Part shown: positions 37,786 to 47,677 of the stretch, piece by piece
How positions within the stretch are numbered: position 1 is the stretch's first letter
Layout: each line of letters starts with the position of its first letter
NCBI GenBank assembly: GCA_016703005.1
Contig: JADJCX010000035.1
Coordinates: 87,256 to 151,255, forward strand
DNA: 64,000 bases
Direction: 5' to 3'
Source of the DNA: Flavobacteriales bacterium
GTDB taxonomy: Bacteria > Bacteroidota > Bacteroidia > Flavobacteriales_F > PHOS-HE28
Notes under the pieces: generated by a model
Told to the model about the DNA's origin: nothing
Database searches by the model: none
The model's input: the letters and a program-made list of their open reading frames with translations, nothing else
Translations under genes and position numbers: made by a program

Positions 37786-38619
37786 TTACTGCAGTTCGAA
37801 CACGATGCGCTGAACGAACCGCTGCTTCACCGGGCGGCCACCCATTTTCGCGGGGCTCCATTTCGGCATGGCCTTGATCACGCGCATGGCTTCTTTGTCA
37901 CACCCAGGACTGATGCCTTTCTTCAGCGTTACGCCGGTAACGGACCCGTCTTTGTCCACCACGAATTCAACGAACACTGTTCCTTGGATCATGGCGTCGG
38001 CTTCCATGGCCGGGTACTTCACGTTCTTGTTCAGGTATTCCAGGAAGCCCTTGTCTCCACCAGGAAAGCCCGAGTTCTCCTCCACCATGCCCCAAGCATA
38101 GGTGGTATTGTCCTCCTCAACAGGGGGTGGGGCTTCCTCCTCCTTCACACCTTCCACGGTAACGGTACTGGCCATTACAGTGTCCAGTTCGTCCTGTGTG
38201 GGCGGTGGATCGTCCACTTCTTCGTTGGTAGCTTCTACCTGAACGAACTGCACTTGTTCAACTGGTGGTGGTGGTTCCACGATCTCGGGAGGTGGCGGAG
38301 GTGGCTCTTCCTCTTCCTCTTGGAAGTCGGTCATATCCACTTCCACTACTTTCTTCTTCAGCACCACTTCGGCGGCTTTCTCCGGGATCATATACGGGGC
38401 GGCCACAGCGAAGAGCACGAGGATCACAGAACCCGCCACGGCGATGCCGAGACGCTTGGTGTAGTCCTGGCGCAGTTGATAGGCGCCATATTCCTTGTTG
38501 CGGTCCGCGAACACAAGGTTGTTGCGGATGCCGGCCAGTACGTTGTTCCAACTGAGGTCCATGCCCATGATGAGCGAGAACACCAGCATGACGCCTGCTA
38601 TGATGAACATCCCTTCCAT
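37786..38619 (-). CDS. tonB: Energy transducer TonB
   Basis: A 277-residue TonB protein that carries proton-motive force from ExbBD to outer-membrane receptors. After FADRNKEYGAYQLRQDYTKR comes the anchoring helix LGIAVAGSVILVLFAVAAPY, an acidic/proline-rich periplasmic spacer (EEEEEPPPPPPEIVEPPPP) and the C-terminal TonB domain (EYLNKNVKYPAMEADAMIQG ... VFVEFVVDKDGSVTGVTLKK ... RFVQRIVFEL). An extra N-terminal hydrophobic stretch (MFIIAGVMLVFSLIMGM) is unusual. If the start were Met20 (38562) the protein would match the common form. The first ATG is only 3 bp after the exbD stop, which favours it. Confidence 0.92.
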   Translation of the reverse strand: MEGMFIIAGVMLVFSLIMGMDLSWNNVLAGIRNNLVFADRNKEYGAYQLRQDYTKRLGIAVAGSVILVLFAVAAPYMIPEKAAEVVLKKKVVEVDMTDFQEEEEEPPPPPPEIVEPPPPVEQVQFVQVEATNEEVDDPPPTQDELDTVMASTVTVEGVKEEEAPPPVEEDNTTYAWGMVEENSGFPGGDKGFLEYLNKNVKYPAMEADAMIQGTVFVEFVVDKDGSVTGVTLKKGISPGCDKEAMRVIKAMPKWSPAKMGGRPVKQRFVQRIVFELQ

Positions 38620-38622
38620 GGC

Positions 38623-39246
38623 TCAGAGTTGTTGTTTGGCAATGTCGAGCAACGCGCGCTCGTCAGGCTTGATGCTGTCCTGAACCGAGAATTTGTCGAT
38701 CGCGTGGATACCCATCTCATCCACGATGTCGATCACGTTCCGGTAGCGCGCATCATTGTCGGCCTTGATGATGCAGAACAGTGCATCGTCCTGTTTCACG
38801 ATGTTGTGCCAGAGTGAATCGTACTGGGCTTCTTTCACCTTGCCCTGAGCATAATCCTTGTCCAGTGCTTGCACCTTCTCGATCGCCTTCTTGTTATTCA
38901 CCACAAGAACCTTGCTGAGTTGATCGAAGTCGGTACGCTCCAATTGGGTTATACCCGGCTCGAAGCCACCACGGTAATAGAAGATCGCATCCTTTTTAGT
39001 GAGGAACATCGTTATGGCGTTCTCCACCTTCTTATCCTCCTCTTCCTGGTCTTCCTTCGGCACCGGGTACGTCATCTGCAACGTGCTCGGCTTATACATG
39101 GTGGTGGTAAGGATGAAGAACGTGAGCAGCAGGAAGGCAAGGTCCACCATCGGCGTCATGTCGATGTGGGTGCTGCTCTTCTTGGCGCGTTTCTTCTGGT
39201 GGCGTCCTCCGCCACCTCCACCGTCGCCTGTTTGTACGTCTGCCAT
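38623..39246 (-). CDS. exbD: ExbD-family biopolymer transport protein (second copy)
   Basis: A 207-residue ExbD: N-terminal basic cytosolic tail with a glycine run, a single membrane helix containing the essential aspartate in DMTPMVDLAFLLLTFFIL, and a periplasmic domain of ~150 residues. That domain carries an insert (DKDYAQGKVKEAQYDSLWHN) not seen in short ExbD proteins. It assembles with ExbB to harness the proton gradient. It lies 89 bp after the first exbD copy and directly upstream of tonB. The two copies differ strongly outside the helix, suggesting distinct partners or a hetero-assembly. Confidence 0.92.
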   Translation of the reverse strand: MADVQTGDGGGGGGRHQKKRAKKSSTHIDMTPMVDLAFLLLTFFILTTTMYKPSTLQMTYPVPKEDQEEEDKKVENAITMFLTKKDAIFYYRGGFEPGITQLERTDFDQLSKVLVVNNKKAIEKVQALDKDYAQGKVKEAQYDSLWHNIVKQDDALFCIIKADNDARYRNVIDIVDEMGIHAIDKFSVQDSIKPDERALLDIAKQQL

Positions 39247-39335
39247 GTTACTGGGGCTGTTGGCCGTTGCGCTCCTTGCTCACATCCGTGGATCGGTACC
39301 CGTGAGGTGAACGAAGGTTCATCGGCGATCGGTTC

Positions 39336-39965
39336 TTAGAGGCGACCCTCTTCCAGGTCGGTGATCATCTTGAAGCGGTTGATCTTGATGTTGGGACCTT
39401 GGAAGGTCTTCACCACCTCGTTCACCCGCGTGTACGGCGTGTTCCCATCGGCTTTCAAGGCCACTTTCACCTTCTCCTTGATGTCGCGGAAATACAGCGT
39501 GTTGGTCTCGTAGATCCACCATTCCAGTTCGTTGTTCACGCTGTCCACCGGTATGCCGCGGTTCTCCTTCACCAAGGCATTGCGCGCGGCGCTATTGTCC
39601 AAGGCGAGGAAGTCCTTCAGCTTGTTCATGGGCATGCCCACGGCGCCGAGCGAGGCGAAACGCATCTTCTCATCTTCAGTGAAGGTGAGGTTGTAACGCG
39701 CGCCCATGCTCTCAAGCACGGCCAAACGCACGGGCTTCTCGGTGAGGTCCCAGAAAATGCGGCCGGTGCTGTCCACCGTTACGGTGAGCAGGCCCTGCAG
39801 TGGGATCTCGTCGGCGCTTTTGCTGCTGGGAGTGTCCACGGCGGCGGCATCCTCAGGGCGGAACTGCGCGGTGAGCATGAAAAACGTAACGAGCAGGAAG
39901 GCAAGGTCCACCATCGGCGTCATATCCAGCGAGGGGCTGGAGCGAGGCATCTTGATCTTCGGCAT
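39336..39965 (-). CDS. exbD: ExbD-family biopolymer transport protein (first copy)
   Basis: A 209-residue ExbD with the motif SLDMTPMVDLAFLLVTFFML including the proton-carrying Asp, and a periplasmic domain containing PLQGLLTVTVDSTGRIFWDL and KVALKADGNTPYTRVNEVVK near the end. It follows exbB by 54 bp. Paired exbD genes before tonB are common in Bacteroidota. The 89 bp between the two exbD genes holds no feature I can see. Confidence 0.92.
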   Translation of the reverse strand: MPKIKMPRSSPSLDMTPMVDLAFLLVTFFMLTAQFRPEDAAAVDTPSSKSADEIPLQGLLTVTVDSTGRIFWDLTEKPVRLAVLESMGARYNLTFTEDEKMRFASLGAVGMPMNKLKDFLALDNSAARNALVKENRGIPVDSVNNELEWWIYETNTLYFRDIKEKVKVALKADGNTPYTRVNEVVKTFQGPNIKINRFKMITDLEEGRL

Positions 39966-40019
39966 GCTTAGGGCTGGTTGGGGCCGATGTTCATCGGCCC
40001 GTACATATCGGACAATGGA

Positions 40020-40871
40020 TCAAGCCTTGTGGTTTGCGAGCGTCTGCGTAACGCTGAAACCAGCCTCGTCGATGCCGTGGGTAATGGCATCGATACGGGT
40101 GCTGAAGTAGTTGTACATGATGATGGCGATGCACGAGCCACCGATCCCGAGGGCGGTGTTGATCAGTGCCTCGGAGATACCGGTGGAGAGCGCGGTGGCA
40201 TCGGGGGTGCCGGCGGCGGCCAGTGCACTGAACGAACGGATCATACCCAACACGGTACCGATCAGACCGAGCAGCGTGCTGATGCTGGCGCAGGTGCTCA
40301 GGATCACCAAGTTCTTGCTCAGCATGGGCAGTTCGAGGGCGGTGGCCTCTTCGAGTTCCTGCTTCACGGTATTGATCTTCGTTTCCTTGTCCATGCTACT
40401 GTCGCGCAGCACGGTACCGTACTTCTCCAATCCACTGCGCATCACGTTGGCCACGCTGCCCTTCTGCTCATCGCAGGTGGCAATGGCTTCCTCCACGCGG
40501 TCGGCCGCGAGGCTTTGGCGCACGCTGATGATGAACTTGTCAATGCCGCCCTTGCCCTTCGCCTTGGCGATGGTGATGAAGCGCTCAACGCTGAAAACGA
40601 TCACCAGCAGCACCACCGTCATCAGGATCGGTACGATGAACCCACCCTTGTGGATGAGGCCGAAGGTGTGCCCTATGCCATCCTTTATTGGGTGGTTCTT
40701 CAGCACGATCTCGTCCAATTGCTCGGCCGTCATTTCCGGGCTGTACCCCTCGAAGTTCTTCGGGTTACCGAAGACGAACATGTATATGCATACGCTGATG
40801 ACGAGGACGAGTGGGAAGACGATCGCCACGAAGAGGCTGGAGCCCTTTCCTGTGTTCTGTTCGCTGCTCAT
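40020..40871 (-). CDS. exbB: MotA/TolQ/ExbB proton channel family protein
   Basis: A 283-residue ExbB with a long N-terminal segment holding one helix (VAIVFPLVLVISVCIYMFV), a second helix (GGFIVPILMTVVLLVIVFSV), and the pair of C-terminal helices around ILSTCASISTLLGLIGTVLG and INTALGIGGSCIAIIMYNYF, which line the proton path with ExbD. First gene of the seven-gene energy-transduction operon. A well-matched -7 box lies 95 bp upstream. Confidence 0.92.
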   Translation of the reverse strand: MSSEQNTGKGSSLFVAIVFPLVLVISVCIYMFVFGNPKNFEGYSPEMTAEQLDEIVLKNHPIKDGIGHTFGLIHKGGFIVPILMTVVLLVIVFSVERFITIAKAKGKGGIDKFIISVRQSLAADRVEEAIATCDEQKGSVANVMRSGLEKYGTVLRDSSMDKETKINTVKQELEEATALELPMLSKNLVILSTCASISTLLGLIGTVLGMIRSFSALAAAGTPDATALSTGISEALINTALGIGGSCIAIIMYNYFSTRIDAITHGIDEAGFSVTQTLANHKA

Positions 40872-40966
40872 GATGATTGTAAGGTGAAGGTTGTTGTGCT
40901 GGAGTTGAGTTGCGTACGCTTTTGCCGTTCAAGGCATCGGTCGGTGACGATTTTTTGACAGGGTGG

Positions 40967-40974
40967 CAAACATA
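40967..40974 (-). promoter_or_regulatory. -7 promoter box of the exbB operon
   Basis: Minus strand reads TATGTTTG, an exact TAnnTTTG match, 95 bp before the exbB ATG. The rest of the 300-bp divergent region (40872-41171) shows only small hairpins and a GATCTTTG at 41142 that might serve deoC. Confidence 0.5.
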
Positions 40975-41171
40975 GCAAGTTCAGTTACTGGCCCACGTTA
41001 CCGGAACCTTACCGGGGTAAGCCGTTGCCCGCGACGCGGGGAGGTGAAGATGGGGGGCGTATGGGAATGTTATCGTGGTGAAGGTCCAATTCATCAAAAT
41101 GCGGCCAGCAATGAACGCCGGATGCATCACGCCGCGTATGTGATCTTTGTTTGAAAAGGGGAACGGCGGGG

Positions 41172-42137
41172 ATGGTGCAGGCAACGGCCCCCATGTGCTT
41201 CTACATTCGCCACCATGGCCCCAAGACCATTTCCGCGCCGCGACTTCCGGACGTTCGCCGTTCTCCCACCATCGACCAAGTCGGCATCGAAGAGCGCGTG
41301 GCGCGCATCAAGACACGCAGTATCAAGAAGGAAACGAAGGTGCAGGGCATGAAGCTCGCACTGAGCATGATCGACCTTACCACGCTGGAAGGGGCCGACA
41401 CGCCAAGCAAGGTGAAGCAGCTCTGCTACAAGGCCATGCACCCGCACGACTCCTTGCCCGGCCTGCCCACCTGCGCGGCCATCTGCGTGTATCCTTCTCT
41501 TGTGAAAGTCGCGAAGAGGGCCTTGGGTGATAGTGGTGTGAAGGTGGCCTCGGTATCAACGGCCTTCCCCAGCGGGCAAGCGCCCAAGTCCGTGAAGATC
41601 GCCGACACCAGGTTCGCTGTGAACGAAGGGGCGGACGAGATCGACATGGTCATCAGCCGCGGTCACTTCCATAGCGGCGACTACAACTTCGTGTTCGACG
41701 AGATCGCTGCGATCAAGGAAGCCTGCGGCGATGCGCGCTTGAAGGTGATCCTCGAAACCGGCGAGCTAGGCACCTACGACAAGGTGCGTTTGGCCAGCGA
41801 CATCGCCATCGCTGCAGGCGCCGACTTCATCAAGACCAGCACCGGCAAGATCAACCCGGCGGCCACCATGGAAGTAACGCTCGTGATGCTGCACGCCATC
41901 CGCGACCATTACCTGAAGACCGGGCAGATGATCGCGATGAAGCCTGCGGGGGGCATCCGCAAGAGCAAGGAGGCGCTGCACTACCTGATGATGGTGAAGG
42001 AGGAGCTTGGTGAGGAATGGCTTAGCAACCAGTGGTTCCGCTTCGGCGCGAGCAGCTTGGCGAACGACATCCTCATGCAGCTGCAGAAGGAGGCCGATGG
42101 CCATTACCAGAGCGCGGACTACTTCAGCAACGATTGA
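41172..42137 (+). CDS. deoC: Deoxyribose-phosphate aldolase
   Basis: DeoC cleaves 2-deoxyribose-5-phosphate to glyceraldehyde-3-phosphate and acetaldehyde in nucleoside salvage. The ~321-residue product is the longer, eukaryote-like type, with an N-terminal extension before MIDLTTLEGADTPSKVKQLC. Active-site lysines are in AGADFIKTSTGK (Schiff base) and IAMKPAGGIRKSK; DEIDMVISRG and KVILETGEL complete the barrel. The start may be ATG 41172 or ATG 41193 (MCFYIRHHGPKT). It converges with the response regulator gene, 3 bp apart. Confidence 0.94.
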   Translation: MVQATAPMCFYIRHHGPKTISAPRLPDVRRSPTIDQVGIEERVARIKTRSIKKETKVQGMKLALSMIDLTTLEGADTPSKVKQLCYKAMHPHDSLPGLPTCAAICVYPSLVKVAKRALGDSGVKVASVSTAFPSGQAPKSVKIADTRFAVNEGADEIDMVISRGHFHSGDYNFVFDEIAAIKEACGDARLKVILETGELGTYDKVRLASDIAIAAGADFIKTSTGKINPAATMEVTLVMLHAIRDHYLKTGQMIAMKPAGGIRKSKEALHYLMMVKEELGEEWLSNQWFRFGASSLANDILMQLQKEADGHYQSADYFSND

Positions 42138-42140
42138 ACA

Positions 42141-42893
42141 TTATCGCCCCTTCAGCGCGCTCAATATCTCCGTCTTCCGCCTGCGACTGATCTCCACCGA
42201 GCTGTCATCGCTCAGCACGATCTCATCCATCATGCTCACCGAACGGATATGTGCCACGTTCACGATGTGCGATCGATGCACACGGAGGAAATCGTTGTTC
42301 GATAGGAACTCTTCATAGGAGTTCAGCGTGCGGCTGCTCATCACGCGTTCGCCCTTCTTCAGGTGGAAGATGGTGTAGTTGCGTTCGGCCTCACAACGGA
42401 TGATATCCGGAACATGCAGATGCCGGTCGCCGTCACGCATGGGGATCACCAGCGTACGTGGCGCCTCCTTCTCCTTTCTGTCGTTCACCAGTTGTTCCAG
42501 TCGAGCGGGGAGCAACGCCCTGTTCGCGATGAAGTGCCCGAGCGCAGCATCGAACTCCGAGGGTTTGATGGGTTTGAGCAGGTAATCGAGTGCGCTGTAG
42601 CGGATGGCCCGTATCGCATATGCATCATGGCTCGTCACGAAGATCACCCCGAAGTCGCGGCGCTCCAAGGCGTCCAGCATCGCGAAGCCGTCCATCCCGC
42701 GCATCTGTATGTCGAGGAACACGAGATCGGGCTTTTGCGTCGCGATCGCATGCGCCCCTTCTTCACCACTTGCGCACTCCGCATGGATCTCCACAACATC
42801 GCCGTAGCGTTCCAGTTGCTTCCGCACCTGGCTGCGCGAGAACGGATCGTCGTCCACGATCAACGCGCGCACCATGGAGCCGTTCGTGTTCAT
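42141..42893 (-). CDS. LytTR-family response regulator (partner of the hybrid kinase)
   Basis: A 250-residue response regulator: receiver domain with acidic pocket VDDDP, phospho-acceptor Asp61 in DLVFLDIQMRGMDGF, conserved Thr/Lys region (VIFVTSHD, YLLKPIK), then a LytTR DNA-binding domain from about residue 145 (CEAERNYTIFHLKKGERVMS ... FLRVHRSHIVNVAHIRSVS). Regulates transcription by binding DNA as a dimer. Its ATG overlaps the stop of the hybrid kinase gene (ATGA), so the two are translationally coupled. Target genes are not known; the adjacent adhesin operon is the obvious candidate. Confidence 0.9.
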   Translation of the reverse strand: MNTNGSMVRALIVDDDPFSRSQVRKQLERYGDVVEIHAECASGEEGAHAIATQKPDLVFLDIQMRGMDGFAMLDALERRDFGVIFVTSHDAYAIRAIRYSALDYLLKPIKPSEFDAALGHFIANRALLPARLEQLVNDRKEKEAPRTLVIPMRDGDRHLHVPDIIRCEAERNYTIFHLKKGERVMSSRTLNSYEEFLSNNDFLRVHRSHIVNVAHIRSVSMMDEIVLSDDSSVEISRRRKTEILSALKGR

Positions 42894-45633
42894 GCTAGCG
42901 AAGCTTCGATGGCAGCGATCAGCTCATTCACTTGTTGAGAGGAAAGTTCGCCGTTCATCCTGAGCAGTTGGTCGCACAATGGCGCGAAGCGCTCAGCGTC
43001 CCGCTCCACCAGTTGCGGGCGCAAGGAGTGAACGATGAGCTTCACTTCCGAAGGATCGTTCGCAGCGAGCGCTGCACGCAACGCCTTCAACCGGGTTGGC
43101 ACGAGCCAATGGTATAAGGCCACACGCGGGTCGTGTACATCGTAGCCCACGCCCGTTGGGGCGCCCCCATCACCGGTAAGGCGTGCGATGGCGCGGATCA
43201 GTTCTTCTGCTTTGAAGGGTTTGCTCACGCACGCGTCCATGCCCGCATCGAGGCATCGCGACAGATCGCTCGGCAGCACACTGGCCGTGAGTGCGATCAC
43301 CGGCACGCGCGCTGCGTCACCGTCAAGCGCGCGGATGCGACGTGTCGCGGTCATGCCGTCCATTTCCGGCATCTGCACATCCATCAGCACCAAGGCCGTG
43401 TCGCCATCTACGTCCTGCTCCATATGCCGCAACGCTTCCCGGCCGGTGCGCACCAGTTCCACCACGGCGCCCGGGTAATAGCGCCTCATGGTCTCAGTGG
43501 TCACGAGCGCGTTCATCTCATTGTCCTCCGCTACAAGCACGGTGCGTCCTGCAAGTGTCCCCGAACTTTCCTGGAGAATATGTGAAGGTGCCGATGCGGC
43601 GGGTCGTTCCGCGGCTTGCACCGGAAGCGCCACGATCACCTCGGTACCCTTGCCCACCTCGCTGTTGATCTGCAATGTGCCGGTGTGCAACTGCACCAAC
43701 TCCTTCACGATGGCGAGCCCAAGCCCCGCGCCGCTGTGCTTGCGCTGATCGGTGGCATCCACCTGCGAGAAGCGGTCGAACACCGTTGCGAGCTTTTCCG
43801 GTGGTATGCCGATCCCTGTGTCGGTGATGCGGATGCGCAAGCGCTGATCTTGATGATCCAACGCAATGCGCACTTCGCCGTTCGTGGTGAATTTGAGAGC
43901 GCGTTGCCGGCCAGGTTCAAAAGGATCTGCAGCATGCGCGCACTGTCGCCGTGTACCCAGCGTGGCACATTGGGCGCGATCGTACGCACGAGCGTATTTC
44001 CTTGTTCTTCGGCGCGGTGGTGGAGGATCTCGATGCACAGTTCCACGCAACGGTGCAGGTCGTAAGGCTCGTTCACCAACGTCAACTTCCCGGCTTCGAT
44101 GCGGCTGATGTCGAGCACATCATTGATCACCACCAGCAGGTTGTCCCCAGCTTCGCGAATGCTGGAAAGGAAGCGCGCCGTGCGTTCGTCGCGGTGCTCG
44201 TGCAGGAGCAGTCCGGTGAAGCCCATGATCGCGTTGAGCGGTGTGCGGATCTCGTGGCTCACATTGGCGAGGAACCGATCCTTGGCGCGCTCGCTTTCTT
44301 CCGCGCGTTCTTTCTGCTTCAAAACTTCGGCGTTGGTCCGGGCCAATTCGTCGGTGGCGCGTTGCTTCAAGCGATATCGACTGAACGATACCACGAGCAA
44401 CAGTGCCAACGCGCCCGCGCTGATCAGGTAGATGAGCTTCATGGTGCGCTGGCGTTGGGCATCGGAACGGGTAGCACTGTTCTCGGCGCGCGCGATCGCC
44501 AGTTCTTGTTCTTTCTTCTCAGCGCCGTACTTCTCCGTCAGTTCGGCGAGCCGCGCTTGCTGGGCATCGGCGTCGAGCGAATCCTTCAATGCCATGTACG
44601 CCTCGTAGTTCCGCAGTGCGCCTGCGGGGTCGTCCTGGGCTTTGCGCACTGCGGCCAACGTGCGCAAAGCCTGCATGCGCTCTTCGCGTATGCCGAGTTC
44701 GTGCGATAGCGCGATGGCATCCGCCAGAACGCTGGCTGCATCCGATGGTCGCGCGGCGTCGAGGTACAAGGTGCCCAGGAAGTTCTTGGCGTGCAGCAGT
44801 TCCGCCCGTCGGTCAAGTTGCGTGAACACCGCCACGGATCGTTCGCCGTAGGCAAGTGCTTCCGGCACGCGTCCACGGTTCTTCTCGATCTCCGCGCAGT
44901 TGTACCACACGTATCCGATCACGAGCGTATCGTCTATGGCCTGCGAGCACTGGATCGAACGCTCGTAGTGGATCATCGCTTGATCCACCAGCTTCAGCGC
45001 GCCGAGCATGTTCGCGATGGCGATATGGTCCTTGGCAAGTCGCGCGGTATCGTGCCGGGCACTGTCGATGGCGAAAGCCCTTCGGTAGTTGGCCAAGGCT
45101 TCATCGAAGCGCCCCATCTTTTCGTACGGGCCACCGCTCGCATACAGCAGGGCCGAGCGTTGGCTGCTTTCCGGGCATGCGTCTTCTTCGCGCAAGGCCT
45201 TCTGGAAATACTCCAACGCCCCGGCGTTGTCCTGTCGCATCTCCTTGCTCAAGCCAAGGTTCATGAGCGCCAGTGCCATTGCGCATCGATCTCCGATGCG
45301 TTCGAACCCTTCAACGGCCAGCCCGCACAAACTGTCCGCCTTCGCGAATTCGCTCAAGCGGATGCAGCAGTAGCCCATGCGCGAATGCGCATCAATGATG
45401 CCGCGCTCGGCATTGGTCCGTGTTGCCAGTGCGAGCGCCCGTTCTCCGTATTCGACCCCTTTCGCGGGGTCTTTGTCGGCGTAGTTGAAACAGAGCCAGT
45501 TCAACAGCACGATGCGGGCCGAGTCGGTTGTGGCTTCTTCCAGCCGTTTCAGGTCGGGCGCTATGCGGCTTGCATCCTGCGGATGCACCCGTGTACAAGC
45601 CGTGATCAGCAAGCCGACAAGGAGCGCGCGCAT
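42890..45633 (-). pseudogene. TPR-containing hybrid sensor histidine kinase (REC and HPt), one frameshift
   Basis: A ~914-residue sensor. Signal-like start MRALLVGLLITACTRVH; periplasmic TPR repeats to about residue 390 (GALEYFQKALREEDACPESS, LANYRRAFAIDSARHDTARL); membrane helix LIYLISAGALALLLVVSFSR; HisKA with His near residue 460 (NVSHEIRTPLNAIMGF); ATPase with N, G1 and G2 boxes (LLNLAGNALKF when repaired, DTGIGIPPEKLATVFDRF, SGAGLGLAIVKEL); receiver (LVAEDNEMNALV, LMDVQMPEMDGM); and a C-terminal HPt-like helix LIVHSLRPQL. The frame breaks at about 43895-43898, where a GA dinucleotide appears duplicated inside the N box. ATGA overlap with the LytTR regulator. Confidence 0.88.
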
Positions 45634-45823
45634 GCTGCCAAAGTACCGAGCTGGCAGGGCATGGACACAGCCGTTCGGTAAACGTGTTGCCGTTCGATCA
45701 GTGCAAGATCATCGCGGAACAAGCCTTGCGCGAGTACCGTTCGATAATCGTGCGACCGCTCGCTAATTCAAGCTGGACTTATGCCGCAAACCCGCGTTCA
45801 ACTTGCGGAAATTCCTCCAGCGC

Positions 45824-47677
45824 ATGAACGTGAACCTCACTCGCCACGTCTTCTTGATCGCCGCTCTTACCGGCTCCGTCGGCCTGTTGGCCCAAGGCAA
45901 CGTGGGCATCAACAACCCAACGCCGGATGCGAGCGCGTTGCTCGACCTCACCAGCACGAGCAAGGGACTGCTGATGCCGCGCATGACGACTGCCCAGCGC
46001 ACGGCCATCGTCACCCCGGCGACCGGCCTCTTGGTGTTCGACACAACGCTGAACACGTTCTACTACTACGATGGAACGGTATGGTTGCCGCTCGCTTCGG
46101 GCAGCACCGGTTGGGGCACCACCGGAAATGGCGGTACTTCCGCAGCGACGAACTTCATCGGTACCACCGACAATGCACCGTTCAGCTTCAGGGTTAACAA
46201 CACGCATGCTGGGCGCATCGATCATTTGGCCGAGAACGTGTCGTTAGGAAGAAGGGCCGGTGCCGCGCTCACATCCGGAACGAACAACACCCTGGTGGGT
46301 GATTCCACGGGGCGCAATGTCACCACGGGCTTCCGCAACACGTTCGTCGGTGCGACGGCTGGAGCGAACGTTAACTCGGGCTTCGACAATACGATCGTCG
46401 GTGCGGAGGCCGGTCGCCCGCTCATCAACGGCGGAAGCAACACGCTGATCGGTTCGCACGCGGGCAATGCCTTGTTGAGCGGGTTCTCGAACACGATGGT
46501 GGGATTTGCCGCAGGTCGCAGCATCACCACGGGTACGGGAAACATAGGCCTGGGTATTTACGCAGGAGGGGGCAACGTTGCCGGGGGTAGCAACATCGCG
46601 ATCGGCACGTACAGTGGATACGCAGCCACCGGGGGTTCCAACAATATCGCCATTGGTTATCAGTCGGGCTACTGGAACACCACGGCGGGCAACAACGTGT
46701 ACGTCGGTAGCAACACCGGATATGCGAACACCACGGGGACTGCCAACGTGAGCCTGGGCGCGAACGCTGGCCAATGGAACACCGTGGGCGTGGACAATAC
46801 CATGCTCGGGGCGAACGCAGGACCGCTGAACACCGCTTCGAAGAACACGTTCGTGGGATCCAGCGCAGGTGTCGTGAACAGCACGGGGACGGAGAACAGC
46901 TTCTTTGGGACGGCGGCCGGATTCACGAATGCGGACGGCTCACAGAACACGTTCGTGGGGCGCAGTGCGGGGCGGTTGAACCTGAGTGGGAACTCCAACA
47001 CCATGATCGGCTTCAACGCAGGCTTCGCGAACGCTGGGTCCGGGGGCAATACGATGGTCGGTAGCGTAGCTGGGATCAATTGTACCGGGGCTGGGAATAC
47101 GATCGTCGGGCATCAGGCAGGATGGAACACCGCAACCGGTTTCAGCAATGTGTTCCTTGGCATGAACGCGGGATTCTCGAATACGACCGGAACACTGAAC
47201 ACATACATGGGCTACAATGCAGGTGGCACTGCCGCGCTCTCCAAAGCGACAGCCATCGGCTACAATGCCCAAGTGAGTGCGAGCAATAGCCTCGTTCTGG
47301 GAGGCACGGGTGCGGATGCCGTGAACGTTGGGATCGGCGTCACCGCACCTCAAACTGAATTGGAAGTGAACGGCTTCACTATGCTGGGCAGCAACGCACC
47401 GAAGATCAAGATGCTCAAGCTCACCGGCACCACTGCGGCGGTACAGGGCAGTGCGGTTGCCGTCCCACATGGTTTGGTGGCGTCAAAGATCCTATCGGTA
47501 AGTGTTCTGGTGGATGCGAACGGAAGTTTGTTCATTCCACCTGGTTTTACGTTGTCCTCTGGTTATCAGTTCCAGTACAACGTGCAGGCATTGGTGATCC
47601 TGATCGGGAACATCACCGGTGCTTCCGCAAATATCCTGAGCCGTCCCCTCACGGTGCTCATCACCTACGAGGAATGA
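45824..47677 (+). CDS. Repeat-rich surface adhesin-like protein (YadA-head-like repeats)
   Basis: A 617-residue exported protein. Signal peptide MNVNLTRHVFLIAALTGSVG, then GNVGINNPTPDASALLDLTS, a start typical of Bacteroidota tail-fibre or adhesin-like proteins, a linker to about residue 138, about 21 tandem repeats of ~17 residues with consensus (V/I/L)G..AG....TG..NT, and a C-terminal globular domain beginning GIGVTAPQTELEVNG. The repeats resemble the left-handed beta-roll heads of YadA-type adhesins but are longer. There is no obvious CTD: the end LTVLITYEE is not a T9SS domain. The next gene overlaps by 4 bp, so the two are coupled. ATG 45824 chosen over an upstream TTG. The 190 bp upstream, divergent from the hybrid kinase, shows no clear promoter. 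Confidence 0.75.
   Translation: MNVNLTRHVFLIAALTGSVGLLAQGNVGINNPTPDASALLDLTSTSKGLLMPRMTTAQRTAIVTPATGLLVFDTTLNTFYYYDGTVWLPLASGSTGWGTTGNGGTSAATNFIGTTDNAPFSFRVNNTHAGRIDHLAENVSLGRRAGAALTSGTNNTLVGDSTGRNVTTGFRNTFVGATAGANVNSGFDNTIVGAEAGRPLINGGSNTLIGSHAGNALLSGFSNTMVGFAAGRSITTGTGNIGLGIYAGGGNVAGGSNIAIGTYSGYAATGGSNNIAIGYQSGYWNTTAGNNVYVGSNTGYANTTGTANVSLGANAGQWNTVGVDNTMLGANAGPLNTASKNTFVGSSAGVVNSTGTENSFFGTAAGFTNADGSQNTFVGRSAGRLNLSGNSNTMIGFNAGFANAGSGGNTMVGSVAGINCTGAGNTIVGHQAGWNTATGFSNVFLGMNAGFSNTTGTLNTYMGYNAGGTAALSKATAIGYNAQVSASNSLVLGGTGADAVNVGIGVTAPQTELEVNGFTMLGSNAPKIKMLKLTGTTAAVQGSAVAVPHGLVASKILSVSVLVDANGSLFIPPGFTLSSGYQFQYNVQALVILIGNITGASANILSRPLTVLITYEE
46239..47305 (+). repeat. Tandem 51-bp (17-residue) coding repeats in the adhesin gene
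   Basis: About 21 degenerate units. Examples are VGATAGANVNSGFDNTI, VGSNTGYANTTGTANVS, FGTAAGFTNADGSQNTF and LGMNAGFSNTTGTLNTY. The spacing holds at 17 residues for most units, with occasional 16-residue ones. Confidence 0.8.

Noticed and set aside
46239..47305. Regular repeats suggesting a CRISPR array
   Set aside because: Period is 51 bp, units are degenerate at DNA level, there are no constant repeats with unique spacers, and the repeat is in frame and protein-coding.
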